Shown: positions 45,740-56,031, counted from the first letter of the stretch. The stretch is DNA of 64,000 nucleotides from Oleiphilus messinensis (GCF_002162375.1 NZ_CP021425.1:5568501-5632500); one strand, 5' to 3'. Program-made: numbers and translations. The notes: generated by a model not told the origin, from the letters alone.

Positions 45740-46007
45740 GCCATTCTCTCTTTAACGATCAACTTCCGCTGCCATCGCCAGCTTCACGCTGACAATCACA
45801 ATAATCCGGGAACTAACACTCCAGTTTAGAGCATAAACAGGAAGCTGGCTGTTAGCCGATAGGCTAAATCTATACCTTAGTCGTAATATTAACGACATCT
45901 TCTATGCTTAGAATTCCAGTCATGCCCTGATTTGCGCTTTGATGCCTTGATTTGCAACATGATATAGAGTTAACTGCCCTCTTTTACACACGAAATGGCA
46001 GAGGTAT

Positions 46008-46637
46008 ATGATCCAAACAACTTGCACTAAACAACACATTTTAAAACTGATTACTTCAGCCAGCGTGATCTCTCTGGCCGCAATGAATTGTAGTGCCGCG
46101 ACAACTGAGCACTATGAAAGCGGTTTACTGTCAAATGACGAGTTACAGCACTATTTGGGCGTCTCATTCGGTCACGCAAGCGTCGACAACGATAGCTTTG
46201 CTGGTGACTACAGCGTCAACTCGCTGGATCTTCGCTACGGTGTTGATATCCCGTCTTACTATATGGGTGTTGAATCCCGATTGGGCTGGGGTTCCAAAGA
46301 CTGGTTGGGTGATCGACGCTTCGAAATGAAAAGCTATTTTTCCCTGTACGCGAAGCCACAAATATCAATTGGGCCTTTGAGTGTATACGGCTTACTGGGC
46401 GGCAGCATTGCCAAACTTACGGAAGATCGAGTGGTTTGCGGCATTAATAACCTAGGCCAAGAAATATGTCGCGCTGTCAGGAATAGCAGCCGGGAGCTGG
46501 GTTTCTCCTATGGTATTGGCACCGAGGTTGAAATTGGACAAATTGGTATTAATCTCGAATATACCGAAGTTCTGGATACCACGTCGTATGACATCAGCCG
46601 TCCCGCAATCGGGATAACATTTAATCTCGATATCTAA
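46008..46637 (+). CDS. outer-membrane beta-barrel protein, hypothetical
   Basis: A 209-aa protein with a signal peptide (LITSASVISLAAMNCSAA) and a body of alternating beta strands (LQHYLGVSFGHASV, YYMGVESRLGWG, SYFSLYAKPQISIG, LSVYGLLGGSIAKL) ending GITFNLDI, aromatic-rich near the end as in eight-stranded OMP_b-brl barrels. Two cysteines in VVCGINNLGQEICRA may form a loop disulphide. Start ATG 46008 has GAGG only three bases away, which is tight. It lies 36 bases before the CopD-like gene on the same strand. Confidence 0.78.
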   Translation: MIQTTCTKQHILKLITSASVISLAAMNCSAATTEHYESGLLSNDELQHYLGVSFGHASVDNDSFAGDYSVNSLDLRYGVDIPSYYMGVESRLGWGSKDWLGDRRFEMKSYFSLYAKPQISIGPLSVYGLLGGSIAKLTEDRVVCGINNLGQEICRAVRNSSRELGFSYGIGTEVEIGQIGINLEYTEVLDTTSYDISRPAIGITFNLDI

Positions 46638-46673
46638 AGAAACAGGTCTTTAAAGAAACGAAGGAGCGATCCG

Positions 46674-47129
46674 ATGGCATTTGCTTTGAGTTTGCATGTT
46701 CTGTCCGCAGTAATCTGGGTTGGTGGCATGTTTTTCGCCTATATGTGTCTGCGCCCGGTTGCGGCACAGCAACTGCCACCGGAAATGCGACTCCCGCTTT
46801 GGCTCGCAACATTTAATCGTTTCTTCCTGTGGGTGTGGCTCAGCGCCATAACCCTGCTGCTCACAGGCCATGCATTGATCGCCTTATACGGTGGCTTTAA
46901 AGCAATAGGAATGCATGTGCACATTATGATGGGGCTGGGCTATTTGATGTTTGCATTATTTGGCCACCTGTATTTTGCGCCCTTTCGGCGCATGAAACGC
47001 CTTGTTGGTGTTTCGGATTGGGCTGGTGCGGCACAACAGCTGAATAAAATTCGCATGATCGTGGCCATTAATCTCGGGCTGGGTCTCACTCTGGTACTGA
47101 TTGCCAGCGGTGGGCGCCTATGGCATTGA
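46674..47129 (+). CDS. CopD-like integral membrane protein
   Basis: A 151-aa protein with four membrane segments; the first (LSLHVLSAVIWVGGMFFAYM) has the His-containing HVLSAVIWVGG pattern of the CopD family. A second His cluster (HVHIMMGLGYLMFALFGHLY) could bind haem or copper. The family contains copper-resistance CopD domains and many short haem-associated membrane proteins; copper transport is not proven. ATG 46674 has GAAGGAG at good spacing. It may be co-transcribed with the beta-barrel gene. Confidence 0.82.
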   Translation: MAFALSLHVLSAVIWVGGMFFAYMCLRPVAAQQLPPEMRLPLWLATFNRFFLWVWLSAITLLLTGHALIALYGGFKAIGMHVHIMMGLGYLMFALFGHLYFAPFRRMKRLVGVSDWAGAAQQLNKIRMIVAINLGLGLTLVLIASGGRLWH

Positions 47130-47361
47130 ACAGGCACGGGAAACAGGCAAGCTGAGGTATCGATTTCGTGACCCAGTGCAAGTTACTAGCAGTGACAGCT
47201 TCTCAAAAAAGCACTAATCTGAACAATAGGAGCTGAAATATGTGGCCAGCATATGCAAAATGCGTCATCCGGCAACTATGTCCAAAAAATAACAACAACA
47301 GTACAAACCATAACAATATTATAAACCCTTGCCGAAAGGCACTACTGCAGTCCTACACATT

Positions 47362-49053
47362 ATGAGCAAACAAGAAGTTAGCCCTATCCGTCTTCTTATT
47401 GTGGATGATTCCGAAGAGGATGTAATGATTCTGGCCCGCCAACTCAGCCGGAAAGGACTACAGTTCGATTTCAGCCACATCGAATATCTTGAAGACCTGC
47501 AAAATGAGCTTGAACGCCAACCCTGGGATATCGTTCTGACCGATCATAAAATGGTGGGCTTTTCATCCGCAGAAGTCATCCATATTGTAAAAAGTCATAA
47601 TGCCGATTTGCCGATTATTATTGTTTCAGGGCAAATTCCCGAGCAAACCGCCGTTGAGTCGATGCACCTTGGGGCGAAAGATTTTGTCATGAAAGACAAT
47701 CTTGCCCGGTTGATCCCCGTTATCACCCGAGAGTCAGAGCAACACGAATCCCGAAAACTGCGCCAAAAGCTTGAGCAGGAGTACAGTTTTCTGCGCTACC
47801 ACGATAACCTCACCAGCCTCATCAATCGCCAGGAATTTGAAAATAGCGTCGTTCAGGCTCTCAATCAGGCAAAAGACAGTCATGTCTCGACAATGCTGAT
47901 GCTGCTGGATTTGGATCAATTCAAAGTAGTCAATGATACCTGTGGCCATATCGCAGGGGATGAGCTGCTGGTCAAAACCACCAAACTGCTTCAAGACGTA
48001 CTCAATCAGGAAGAAATTCTGGCACGTATCGGTGGAGACGAATTCGGGATATTGTTGCAGAACCGCACAGCAGAACAAGCCTTCTCCGTCGCAGAACGCA
48101 TTCGTCAAAAGATGAAAGAAGAAAGCTTTTTTTGGCAAAATCGCAAGTTCGAAGTATCCGTCAGCATCGGTATGGTGCAAATTGACCAAAATGCAGGCGA
48201 TCATCAGGAGATCTTGAGTTGTGCCGACGTCGCTTGCCACGCAGCGAAAGATCGAGGTCGCGGTAACATCATCCTTTATTCCACCCAGGACGAAGAGTTT
48301 CTAAAACGCCGTAAAGAGATGCACTGGGCACCGGCAATCAAACAGGCAGCAGAAGAAAACCAGTTTGTTCTGCACCAACAGGCGATGATCAGTTTACAAC
48401 ACCCGGACACACCGCCTTTTTACGAGTTCCTGCTCCGTCTCATGCAACACGAGCGACAGGTTGCACCAGGTGAATTCATACCCGCTGCCGAGCGCTATAA
48501 TTTGATGCCGGTTATTGACCGCTGGGTAGTCAAAAACGTGTTCCAGTATTTGCGTTCACGGGCGCTGCATCAAACCTACGGTCAATATTTTATTAACCTC
48601 TCCGGTTCTACGCTCAGCGATCGGGAGTTTTTCGAAGACATCAAGACAATGCAACGACACTTCGAAATTGATCCCGAAATCATTTGCTTCGAGATTACTG
48701 AAACTGCAGCGATTGACAACCTGTGCAATGCTGTAGGTTTCATCACCGAGATACGGCAACGAGGCTTCAAATTTGCTCTCGATGATTTTGGGGTTGGCTT
48801 GAGCTCATTCTCCTATTTAAAAATGATCCCAGTGGACTATTTGAAGATTGACGGCAGCTTTGTGCAAAACCTGCTGAGCAACAAAATCGACCGGGGCATT
48901 GTAGACGCCTGCAACCGAATCGCGCACGAAGCGGGACTGAAAACAGTAGCTGAGTTTGTCGAAAATGAAGAGACGCTGAATGCGCTGAAAGAAATTGATA
49001 TCGACTTTGCCCAAGGGTTCGGAATCTCGAAGCCAGGTCCACTTCCTGAATAA
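47362..49053 (+). CDS. receiver-GGDEF-EAL bifunctional c-di-GMP protein
   Basis: A 563-aa response regulator. Receiver, residues 1-125: LLIVDDSEEDVMIL, Asp in WDIVLTDHKMVGF, Lys in FVMKDNLARL. GGDEF, residues 140-310: LDLDQFKVVNDTCGHIAGDE and intact ARIGGDEFGILL, without an RxxD inhibition site. EAL, residues 325-560: EFL at the EAL position, Asn in FINLSGS, EITET, LDDFGVGLSSFSYL, LKIDGSFV, Glu in VAEFVENE and AQGFGISKP. All metal and base residues of phosphodiesterase are present, so both synthesis and breakdown of c-di-GMP are possible. ATG 47362 is the start next to the receiver. No cognate kinase nearby. Confidence 0.93.
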   Translation: MSKQEVSPIRLLIVDDSEEDVMILARQLSRKGLQFDFSHIEYLEDLQNELERQPWDIVLTDHKMVGFSSAEVIHIVKSHNADLPIIIVSGQIPEQTAVESMHLGAKDFVMKDNLARLIPVITRESEQHESRKLRQKLEQEYSFLRYHDNLTSLINRQEFENSVVQALNQAKDSHVSTMLMLLDLDQFKVVNDTCGHIAGDELLVKTTKLLQDVLNQEEILARIGGDEFGILLQNRTAEQAFSVAERIRQKMKEESFFWQNRKFEVSVSIGMVQIDQNAGDHQEILSCADVACHAAKDRGRGNIILYSTQDEEFLKRRKEMHWAPAIKQAAEENQFVLHQQAMISLQHPDTPPFYEFLLRLMQHERQVAPGEFIPAAERYNLMPVIDRWVVKNVFQYLRSRALHQTYGQYFINLSGSTLSDREFFEDIKTMQRHFEIDPEIICFEITETAAIDNLCNAVGFITEIRQRGFKFALDDFGVGLSSFSYLKMIPVDYLKIDGSFVQNLLSNKIDRGIVDACNRIAHEAGLKTVAEFVENEETLNALKEIDIDFAQGFGISKPGPLPE

Positions 49054-51618
49054 TCAAAATAGATCCAGTTGATCACCCGCAATCTGCTGAAAGCTACTCT
49101 GCATAAAGTGCAAGATGCCATCCGCAATGGGAATCAACTGTCGCTCAATGTATAGATCATAGTCCAGTATTGATTTCTGGAATTCCAAAGGCTCTGGCCC
49201 CGAAATTGTTAACACATACTGAATCCACCCGCCTCGGCGATAACGCAACGGCAAGCCTTTTTCTGCCCGTATCTGATCTGCTTTTCGGGCGGCCTGGACA
49301 TGAGGTGGTATATTTTTCTGGTATTCCTGAAGCGGACGCCGGATTCGTTTCCTGAAGTACAGCTCCGCATCTTTTTCCCCAGCCCTGACAGCCACAACAA
49401 GGTCGCGAATATAGCCCTCGTAAGGTTCTCCGGCAAATATCCGTCGGTAGAGTTCCTTTTGAAATTGTCGCGCTAACGGTGTCCAATCCGTACGTACGGT
49501 TTCCAGGCCTTTAAATACCATTTCCGACCGGCCATCAGGCTCGTACTGCAATCCAGCGTAGCGCTTCTTGCTGCCCGTGTCCGAACCACGAATAGTCGGC
49601 ATCACAAATTGTTGGAAGTAGGTTTCAAACTCAATTTCCAAATAACTGCGCACGCCATAGCGGTCTGACAGGTACTCGGCCCAGGCGGAATTCAAATAAC
49701 CGGCAAGACGTTCCCCTTCCGCAAAAACCTGTTCCGGCTTTAGTTCACCGTGATTATCCGCTTCCACCTCCGGGGATGCCCCTGGCTTCAACCAGACAAA
49801 TACCGAATCGGTATCACCGTAAATCACATCATGGCCCAGCGTTTCAATCCATACCCGGGTCTGGGATAACACTTGATGGCCACGTAACGTAATGGAGCTT
49901 GGCAAGCGATAATCAAAAAACCGGCAGCCCGGTGTTCCCAATACGCCATAAAATGAATTCATCAAAATCTTAATGGCCTGTGACATGGCACTGTTGGCAG
50001 ATTGTTTTGCTTTATCACGGGCCCGCCATAACTCGCCGATGATGTCCGGTAGCAAGGCACTTTCCTGATCAAAAACAGCGCCATTAAAGCCCGGCACAGC
50101 AGTATCACGCTCCCAAATTGCAGTTTCTTCAGGATCTCGAACCCGATCCGGAGGCAATGGCAAGCCCAGCCGTTCTGCCTGATTCCGTGCCCGCTTGGCG
50201 CCCTGAATACGTGCCAGCGGATCGATCTTAAAGGTTCGAATAATGCTGGGATACAGGCTTTTGAAATCGAGTACCAGCACATTCCGGTATAGACCTGGGC
50301 GAGAGTCCATGACATATCCGCCTGGACTACCCACTCCCTCTGGATTTTGTGGTACAGCAGGCGCGACAAATCCCTTGCGGTGCAGGCGTGGCAGATAATG
50401 GTGATCAAATGCCGCGACAGAACCGCCAAACCGATCCATCACCAATCCCGTGCGATGAGCCCTTTCTACTGCAAAGGCGATTAATTGTAATTGCGCGAAG
50501 ATATCCTGTACCAGTTGACAATCTTCCAGGTTATATGCCGCCAGTGCTTCTGGCTCTTCGCGAAACAAGCGGGTAATTTCTTCCCCTCTATCATCCACAT
50601 GATCAATCAATTTGCCACGCTGCAACACCGCGTTAGCCACAAACTGCAGCGAAAAGCTCTCAAAATTGTAGGTCGCAGATTTCAAGGTATCGATGCCGTC
50701 AAGAACCAGGCGGCCGGGAATCGTCAGGGTATAATGCTCTGCATCATCTCTTGACTGCCGCCAATCGATTTTGGCCCCGCCACGGCCCATCAGCAATGGG
50801 TATCCCAGGGTATCCGCTTTCCGCTGGAGCACACGCAAATCGAAATTGATAACGTTCCAGCCGATGAGTATATCCGGGTCAAGATCGTTCAGCGCACGGA
50901 TAAAATGCTCCAGCAATGACAATTCAGAATCAACCCACATGATTGGAGACCCAGAGCACTGCCCCACGTTTTCCGGGTGAAGAACCACAACGGTTTTATC
51001 AATATCTCGAGGTCTGGCACCAGACTGCTCAGGGTAAACATCCGTCACCACCCAGGCGATAGAGTACAACGCGGTAGCGTCCATCGAGGTTTCAATATCG
51101 AGGGATAAAACACGAAATTTGGGAACATAATGCTCTGGTTTGAGTTGGGGATTATCCCAGAGGGTTACTTCACCGTTGCGAACAGGATTTCCGCACAGGC
51201 TCACAGAGCTTGAGATAAACCGCTCCATCAAATAACGATCTGTCGGCTGGATATCCGCTTCCAGGGGAACCTGTCCTGCTTTGCTCAGGGCATCCCGAGC
51301 CCGGTACAGACTGTACTGGGAGCGGAAATAAACGCCTGCTACGGGTTGGAACAGAAAATCAACGAGTTCCAGTGGTTTGATCCACCAGTTTGAATGGGGA
51401 AACCCTGGTGTACCCATAAGCCGGGTAAGGATGTCTTCAACGGCAGGTTGTTGAGAAAGGGGGACAAAAAACACCGGAAACTGTGCCCCGATACGGACAC
51501 ATTCCGGGCCATTTGGTGTAAGCAACCAGAACGTCAATTCTACTGCACGTTCCGGATGCTCCTGGTCTTGCCATTGCCGGGTCAGCAGAAAACCGCGACT
51601 ACTCACCCTGTTTTGCAC
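49054..51618 (-). CDS. polB: DNA polymerase II (family B)
   Basis: A damage-tolerant replicative-type polymerase with 3'-5' proofreading. Exonuclease motifs: VLSLDIETSMDATALYSI (Exo I), IGWNVINFDLRVLQRKAD (Exo II) and AYNLEDCQLVQDIF (Exo III). Polymerase motifs: VLDFKSLYPSIIRTF (A), KILMNSFYGVLGTPGCRF (B) and YGDTDSVFVWL (C). The N-terminal GFLLTRQWQD is typical of PolB. The open frame extends to 51765, into the upstream DUF4156 gene, so a GTG at 51618 (AAGGG upstream) or 51606 is the likely start. No LexA box was found upstream. It is the last gene of a run with DUF2058 and DUF4156 genes, 50 bases behind the latter. Confidence 0.95.
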   Translation of the reverse strand: MQNRVSSRGFLLTRQWQDQEHPERAVELTFWLLTPNGPECVRIGAQFPVFFVPLSQQPAVEDILTRLMGTPGFPHSNWWIKPLELVDFLFQPVAGVYFRSQYSLYRARDALSKAGQVPLEADIQPTDRYLMERFISSSVSLCGNPVRNGEVTLWDNPQLKPEHYVPKFRVLSLDIETSMDATALYSIAWVVTDVYPEQSGARPRDIDKTVVVLHPENVGQCSGSPIMWVDSELSLLEHFIRALNDLDPDILIGWNVINFDLRVLQRKADTLGYPLLMGRGGAKIDWRQSRDDAEHYTLTIPGRLVLDGIDTLKSATYNFESFSLQFVANAVLQRGKLIDHVDDRGEEITRLFREEPEALAAYNLEDCQLVQDIFAQLQLIAFAVERAHRTGLVMDRFGGSVAAFDHHYLPRLHRKGFVAPAVPQNPEGVGSPGGYVMDSRPGLYRNVLVLDFKSLYPSIIRTFKIDPLARIQGAKRARNQAERLGLPLPPDRVRDPEETAIWERDTAVPGFNGAVFDQESALLPDIIGELWRARDKAKQSANSAMSQAIKILMNSFYGVLGTPGCRFFDYRLPSSITLRGHQVLSQTRVWIETLGHDVIYGDTDSVFVWLKPGASPEVEADNHGELKPEQVFAEGERLAGYLNSAWAEYLSDRYGVRSYLEIEFETYFQQFVMPTIRGSDTGSKKRYAGLQYEPDGRSEMVFKGLETVRTDWTPLARQFQKELYRRIFAGEPYEGYIRDLVVAVRAGEKDAELYFRKRIRRPLQEYQKNIPPHVQAARKADQIRAEKGLPLRYRRGGWIQYVLTISGPEPLEFQKSILDYDLYIERQLIPIADGILHFMQSSFQQIAGDQLDLF

Positions 51619-51667
51619 TGCTGACTTGACCCTTGTTAAAGGCGTATTAAGTCGTGATTCACAGGAA

Positions 51668-51991
51668 TCAGAGCTTACTACAGAAATACGCGACGAAACG
51701 TTGTCGCCCCTCGACCACTTCATCCTCCGGGACGATGACATTTGCCCCCATCTCTGCCGCTTCATTGCGTGCCAGGATGGCCAGTTCCTCTTTTACTTTA
51801 TCTTCATTCCGCTCGATAAAACCATATTTATTCACACCGCTTGCGGTAATCATACCGACTTTTTTGCAGTCTCCAATTTCAGCTTCGTGCCCCAGATGAA
51901 CCTGCTCACCCTCCGGTGTGGTTTCCACCCAAGCACATCCCGGCAGCACAGCAAACAAGCTTACAAACAGCATTCCCAGTGTCAATTTCAT
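51668..51991 (-). CDS. DUF4156 lipoprotein
   Basis: A 107-aa lipoprotein. MKLTLGMLFVSLFAVLPGCA ends in the lipobox LPGC. The mature part (CAWVETTPEGEQVHLG, then CKKVGMITASGV, ELAILARNEAAEMGANVIVP, FVAYFC) is the DUF4156/RcsF-like pattern with paired cysteines that can form a disulphide. ATG 51991 has AGGA at seven bases; GTG 51997 is an alternative. It stands between the DUF2058 and polB genes in one direction; the link to polB is probably only transcriptional. Confidence 0.85.
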   Translation of the reverse strand: MKLTLGMLFVSLFAVLPGCAWVETTPEGEQVHLGHEAEIGDCKKVGMITASGVNKYGFIERNEDKVKEELAILARNEAAEMGANVIVPEDEVVEGRQRFVAYFCSKL

Positions 51992-52030
51992 CTTCACATC
52001 CTGTTCGTTAGTAACTCAAGTGGACTCATC

Positions 52031-52573
52031 TTACCACATTAGATCATCCGGAATTTGGTAATCCGCATAAGGATCATCTTCATCCACTTCTTCCTGACTA
52101 TCTTGCTGATTCAACAATACAATCGCATCCGCATTACGCTGTAAAATTTTCTCTGCAGCACCTTTGGGAATCAGTTCATAGAGTTCTTCAAGGCGGGCGA
52201 TGGCGATTTGTCCCTTGGCCAAAGCGTTCTGTTGCGCTTCGGTTACATAAATCTTTTTAATTTTGGTGCCATCCGTAAACTGATAACCCACTTCGCCATC
52301 ATTACGGGCGATGCGATTCATCTCGATAATCTGTTTGACCTGTGCCTGAAGCGAGCGGAGTTCGGCCTCCACCTGCAATTGACGATTCTTTTCTCTATCT
52401 TTTTCCGCTTTCTCTTCGCGGGCTTTCTGTGTCGCCAGCTTCACCTCATCGACACCTTCATGTCCTCTGGGGGTCTGCTTTTTCTGCTTGCGTTTCTGCT
52501 GTTTGATTTGTTTTGCTTTTTTTTGATCTACGAGACCAGCTTGCAGCAGTTGTTCCTGTAGCGTTTTAGCCAT
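52031..52573 (-). CDS. DUF2058 (YaiL-like) nucleoprotein
   Basis: A 180-aa protein of the YaiL/DUF2058 family. It starts MAKTLQEQLLQAGLVDQKKA, followed by a strongly basic region (KQIKQQKRKQKKQTPRG), a charged helix (KAREEKAEKDREKNRQLQ), then a compact domain (GEVGYQFTDGTKIKKIYVTE, IARLEELYELIPKGAAEKI) and an acidic end. The basic half suggests RNA or ribosome binding; the E. coli homologue's role is not defined. ATG 52573 follows AAAGGTG. First gene of the run leading to polB. Confidence 0.88.
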   Translation of the reverse strand: MAKTLQEQLLQAGLVDQKKAKQIKQQKRKQKKQTPRGHEGVDEVKLATQKAREEKAEKDREKNRQLQVEAELRSLQAQVKQIIEMNRIARNDGEVGYQFTDGTKIKKIYVTEAQQNALAKGQIAIARLEELYELIPKGAAEKILQRNADAIVLLNQQDSQEEVDEDDPYADYQIPDDLMW

Positions 52574-52719
52574 TTCCACACCTTTACACCTGCCTCCAGA
52601 TTAACGACTGGCTTTCGTCGAACCTGTATAGCAGTAACTAACTATGGGTAACAATTCGAGGTAACAATAAATCTCAGGATGCTAGTGTATCAGGCGATCA
52701 AGCCCGCATTAAGCTTTTT

Positions 52720-55700
52720 TTAGCTCTGTGCCGTTGACGCAAAAGACTGGGCGTCATGCAGTTTCTGCACAAGCTTGGATAACGTCATCGCCTGACCAAA
52801 AAAGAACCCCTGAGCTGATTCGCAGCCTAACTGCTGTAGAAAACTCACTTGCTGATCATCTTCTACGCCCACAGCGGAAAGTTGCAGCCCCATCCTCTGT
52901 GCCACACTTTGCATGGCGCTAACCAGTTGTTCATTTTCAGTCCGGCTAAGCCGGGGCTGTAAAAGTTCTCGCGTAATATTCAGGGAACGGATGGGTAAGG
53001 CTTTTAATTCGGACATGGCCAGTGATTGGCCATTGCCAAAATTATCAATAACGATCAATACACCACATTTACTTAGTTTGTGCAGAACAGGGGTGATACG
53101 GTTAAAATTCTCCCGCAGTTGATGCTCAGGAATTTCCAATGCCAGTTTTCCACCAAGGTCAGGATTCCGGGAAAAAATCTGTTCAACCTGAGCCAAAAAA
53201 GCGTCTCCGTAGTCTGGCAAACAGGCAACATTGATGGCAACAAGCAGTCGACCAAACCCTTCCCGTTGTAAAAATCGTATTGCATCTACTGATTGATTGA
53301 GCACCCAGCGATCAACTTCCAATGCCAGAGGTGAATGACTTAGATGGGGTAAAAAGTCCTCCGGAAACAACATGCCTTTATTCGGATGGGTCCAGCGAAC
53401 CAGACCCTCGACCAGCGTCATGGACATCGTGGTCAGATCAACTCGGGGTTGAAAGCGCAATTCCAATTGATCTTCAGCCAACGCCGTAGACAGCTCGTTC
53501 AACAAAGCCTGCTGTCCATCCCCATTCGTCGAACGCGAGCCGGTGTAAACCTGAATGGCTGAATTGCCTGTTTTCGCCATCTGCAAGGCCTTGTCGGCCT
53601 GATTCAACAGTTCATCCCTTTGACTGACACCGTACTCAAGGAGTCGAATGCCAATACTGACAGAAGCCTGCATCCCTTCGGGGAATCCCGCCAAGGGCGC
53701 ATTGAGCACGTCCAATAGCCCCGTTGCCGCTGACCTGACATCCTGAATATTGTGAATACCACCGAGCAATACAGCGAATTCATCTCCGGCAAATCGCGCG
53801 GTACTCTCACTTTTGGGGAAATGTTCCTGAATGCGCCCGGCCATCGCGCGAATCAGCTGATCACCAATACTATACCCGTAGCGGTAATTGATATCTCTCA
53901 ATCGTTCAATATCAATCAGCAACAGTGCATGCCGCCCACCCGTTCGAGCACCAGACGCCAACAACTTTTCAAGCTTGAGTATAAACAAGCCTCGACTGTC
54001 CAGCCCTGTTGCAACATCGGTAATGGCCTGCTTATCCCGTTCAAAACGTTTAACTCGACGCTCCGTGACATTCTCGCAGACGATAACATAATTACGGATA
54101 TCAGACGCCTGCTCCGGGAAACTATCTGGAGCAGGAAAATTGCTATTTACGTCTGATTCAGCCCCCCCTTTATCTACACTATCCGGGTCAGCATCAATTT
54201 CTGCACTTTCTGAGCGCTGCCCGCTATCCGCTTTTTTAAGATTTCGAACCGGTACAACCTGAACCTGGAGCCACACCTCTTCCTGGTCATCATTTAGACA
54301 ACAGACATCAACCTTTGCGGATTTATCAATATTCGGACGTGTCTTGCCCACATCAAAACCCGGTATTGGCAACGTCGAATTTAAAACCGATACGGGTTTA
54401 TCCAGCAATTGATCAAGGCTGTAGCGCGTTTGGGCACAAAATGTGGGATTGGCATAGACCACCCGCCCCTGCCAGTCCGCAACGAGAATGCCGGAACTGG
54501 AAACCCCTATGGCGGTGTCATAAAGCTTGAGGTACCACTCTTTCCTTTCTCGCTCCGTCGCCTCATTCGACAATTCCTGATGAAGCGCAACCATGGTTTT
54601 ATCACGTTCAGAGATGCGATACTCCAACAGCCCATTGCGTAATTTTTGCTCACGATATTGTTCACGCAACTGGTTGAGATGCTTACCCATTTCAGCGATA
54701 TCATCCTGGAATTTTTCAGTTTGAGCTTGCACTGCGCGCTTCAGGGCTTCTTTATAGACGAACCAGAGAATGAGCAACACCAGGCAAACAACTGACGCAA
54801 TAACTACACCGGCCAGAAGTTTTTGCAGCCAGATAATCCGGTCATTTTGTTCCGGATCGTAGAGAAACCCCTCAATCGAAGGCCGCTCTGATTCAGGGAT
54901 ACGTAACACGTCTGCAACCAGTTCTGCCAAGACCTCCCAACGCCCAGGATTCATATAACCCAATGTGGTCATATCCGGCACGACTGCCTTTTGCAGCTCG
55001 CTTACCTCATACTCCAAATCATCCCGTTCAGCGTTAACCCGATAGTCAGTCAGGATTAACGCTACCATATCCTGGGGATGCTCCAGAGCATAACGCCAAC
55101 CTTTAAGCGTCGCTTCGCGAAAGCGCTGAACCTGCTCAGGCATCCCTTTAGCCCGGCGCGCGTGGGTAAACAAGGTGTTACCGTAAAAGTCCAGTCCATA
55201 ATCCTGCAACGAAATTTCCTGGTACTCAATATTCAGGTCCTGCAACATCCCGGGCAATGCGCTGCGATCTGCCACAATCGCATCAGCATTTCCCTGGAGC
55301 AGATCCTGTATCATCGTTTCGGAAAGTCGATAATCTACCTGTGAACTGACAACCCCCTCGCTGACCAGTAACGCTTCCAGTAATAGACCTGATGCACGGG
55401 AGTCATAACGGACTTGCTTGCCAAGCAGATCATGGGGTGTCTGAATCGCGGCCTTATCGAGGCTAAATACCGATTGTTGAGCGTGCTGATTCAGGACTGC
55501 GAGGGCGAGCAGAGGCGCGCCATTGAGATAAGCACTGAGAATATCCGCTTCAGCTACACCGTAGTCGGACCAGCCATTGCTGACTTCATTAATCGGGTTA
55601 ACTCCGGGGCCGCCCTCTTTCAGAATCACGCTCAAACCGGCACGTTCATAATAACCTTGTGCGATAGCTGCATAAAAAGCGGAATACCGAAACTGATGCA

Positions 55701-55869
55701 AACCGGCCAACTGTACGGTCACCACCGTATTGGATCCTTCTTGCAAACTTAACTGTGCCCATGAACTCATCGGCAGCAGGCAGCACAGAACGAATCCGGC
55801 CAAACGCCGTAACACACCCAATACGCCAGATTTATGTGCCAATACCACCCGATTCTCCATAACGAACAT
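52720..55869 (-). CDS. NMT1-like sensor / PAS / GGDEF / EAL protein with degraded EAL site
   Basis: A 1049-aa membrane signalling protein. Signal peptide (GFVLCCLLPMSSWA), then an NMT1/THI5-like periplasmic binding domain (FYAAIAQGYYERAGLSVILK, GVAEADILSAYLNGAPLLAL), a membrane segment (LLAGVVIASVVCLVLLILWF), coiled coil, PAS (GILVADWQGRVVYANPTFCA), GGDEF (ARFAGDEFAVLLGG) and EAL (LVEGLVRWTHPN). In the EAL domain the key DDFG is DNFG and the LKID lysine is lost (LPIRSLNITRELL), so phosphodiesterase activity is doubtful; the GGDEF reads AGDEF. It may sense a pyrimidine- or sulphonate-like solute and act as a c-di-GMP effector. Start 55869 has GAGG five bases upstream. Confidence 0.92.
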   Translation of the reverse strand: MFVMENRVVLAHKSGVLGVLRRLAGFVLCCLLPMSSWAQLSLQEGSNTVVTVQLAGLHQFRYSAFYAAIAQGYYERAGLSVILKEGGPGVNPINEVSNGWSDYGVAEADILSAYLNGAPLLALAVLNQHAQQSVFSLDKAAIQTPHDLLGKQVRYDSRASGLLLEALLVSEGVVSSQVDYRLSETMIQDLLQGNADAIVADRSALPGMLQDLNIEYQEISLQDYGLDFYGNTLFTHARRAKGMPEQVQRFREATLKGWRYALEHPQDMVALILTDYRVNAERDDLEYEVSELQKAVVPDMTTLGYMNPGRWEVLAELVADVLRIPESERPSIEGFLYDPEQNDRIIWLQKLLAGVVIASVVCLVLLILWFVYKEALKRAVQAQTEKFQDDIAEMGKHLNQLREQYREQKLRNGLLEYRISERDKTMVALHQELSNEATERERKEWYLKLYDTAIGVSSSGILVADWQGRVVYANPTFCAQTRYSLDQLLDKPVSVLNSTLPIPGFDVGKTRPNIDKSAKVDVCCLNDDQEEVWLQVQVVPVRNLKKADSGQRSESAEIDADPDSVDKGGAESDVNSNFPAPDSFPEQASDIRNYVIVCENVTERRVKRFERDKQAITDVATGLDSRGLFILKLEKLLASGARTGGRHALLLIDIERLRDINYRYGYSIGDQLIRAMAGRIQEHFPKSESTARFAGDEFAVLLGGIHNIQDVRSAATGLLDVLNAPLAGFPEGMQASVSIGIRLLEYGVSQRDELLNQADKALQMAKTGNSAIQVYTGSRSTNGDGQQALLNELSTALAEDQLELRFQPRVDLTTMSMTLVEGLVRWTHPNKGMLFPEDFLPHLSHSPLALEVDRWVLNQSVDAIRFLQREGFGRLLVAINVACLPDYGDAFLAQVEQIFSRNPDLGGKLALEIPEHQLRENFNRITPVLHKLSKCGVLIVIDNFGNGQSLAMSELKALPIRSLNITRELLQPRLSRTENEQLVSAMQSVAQRMGLQLSAVGVEDDQQVSFLQQLGCESAQGFFFGQAMTLSKLVQKLHDAQSFASTAQS

Positions 55870-56031
55870 CAACCCCTCGCCCCCTGACCTTGCGCGCAAT
55901 CAGGGTAAATAACGCGATGAGTCGAAACCACTTGTCTAGATTTCTTAAACATTTTAGCCGATCCCTTTGCAATCTGCAGACCGGAGACTAACTTCATTAA
56001 ACACACACTCACTGCACAATCAGGAGTATTT

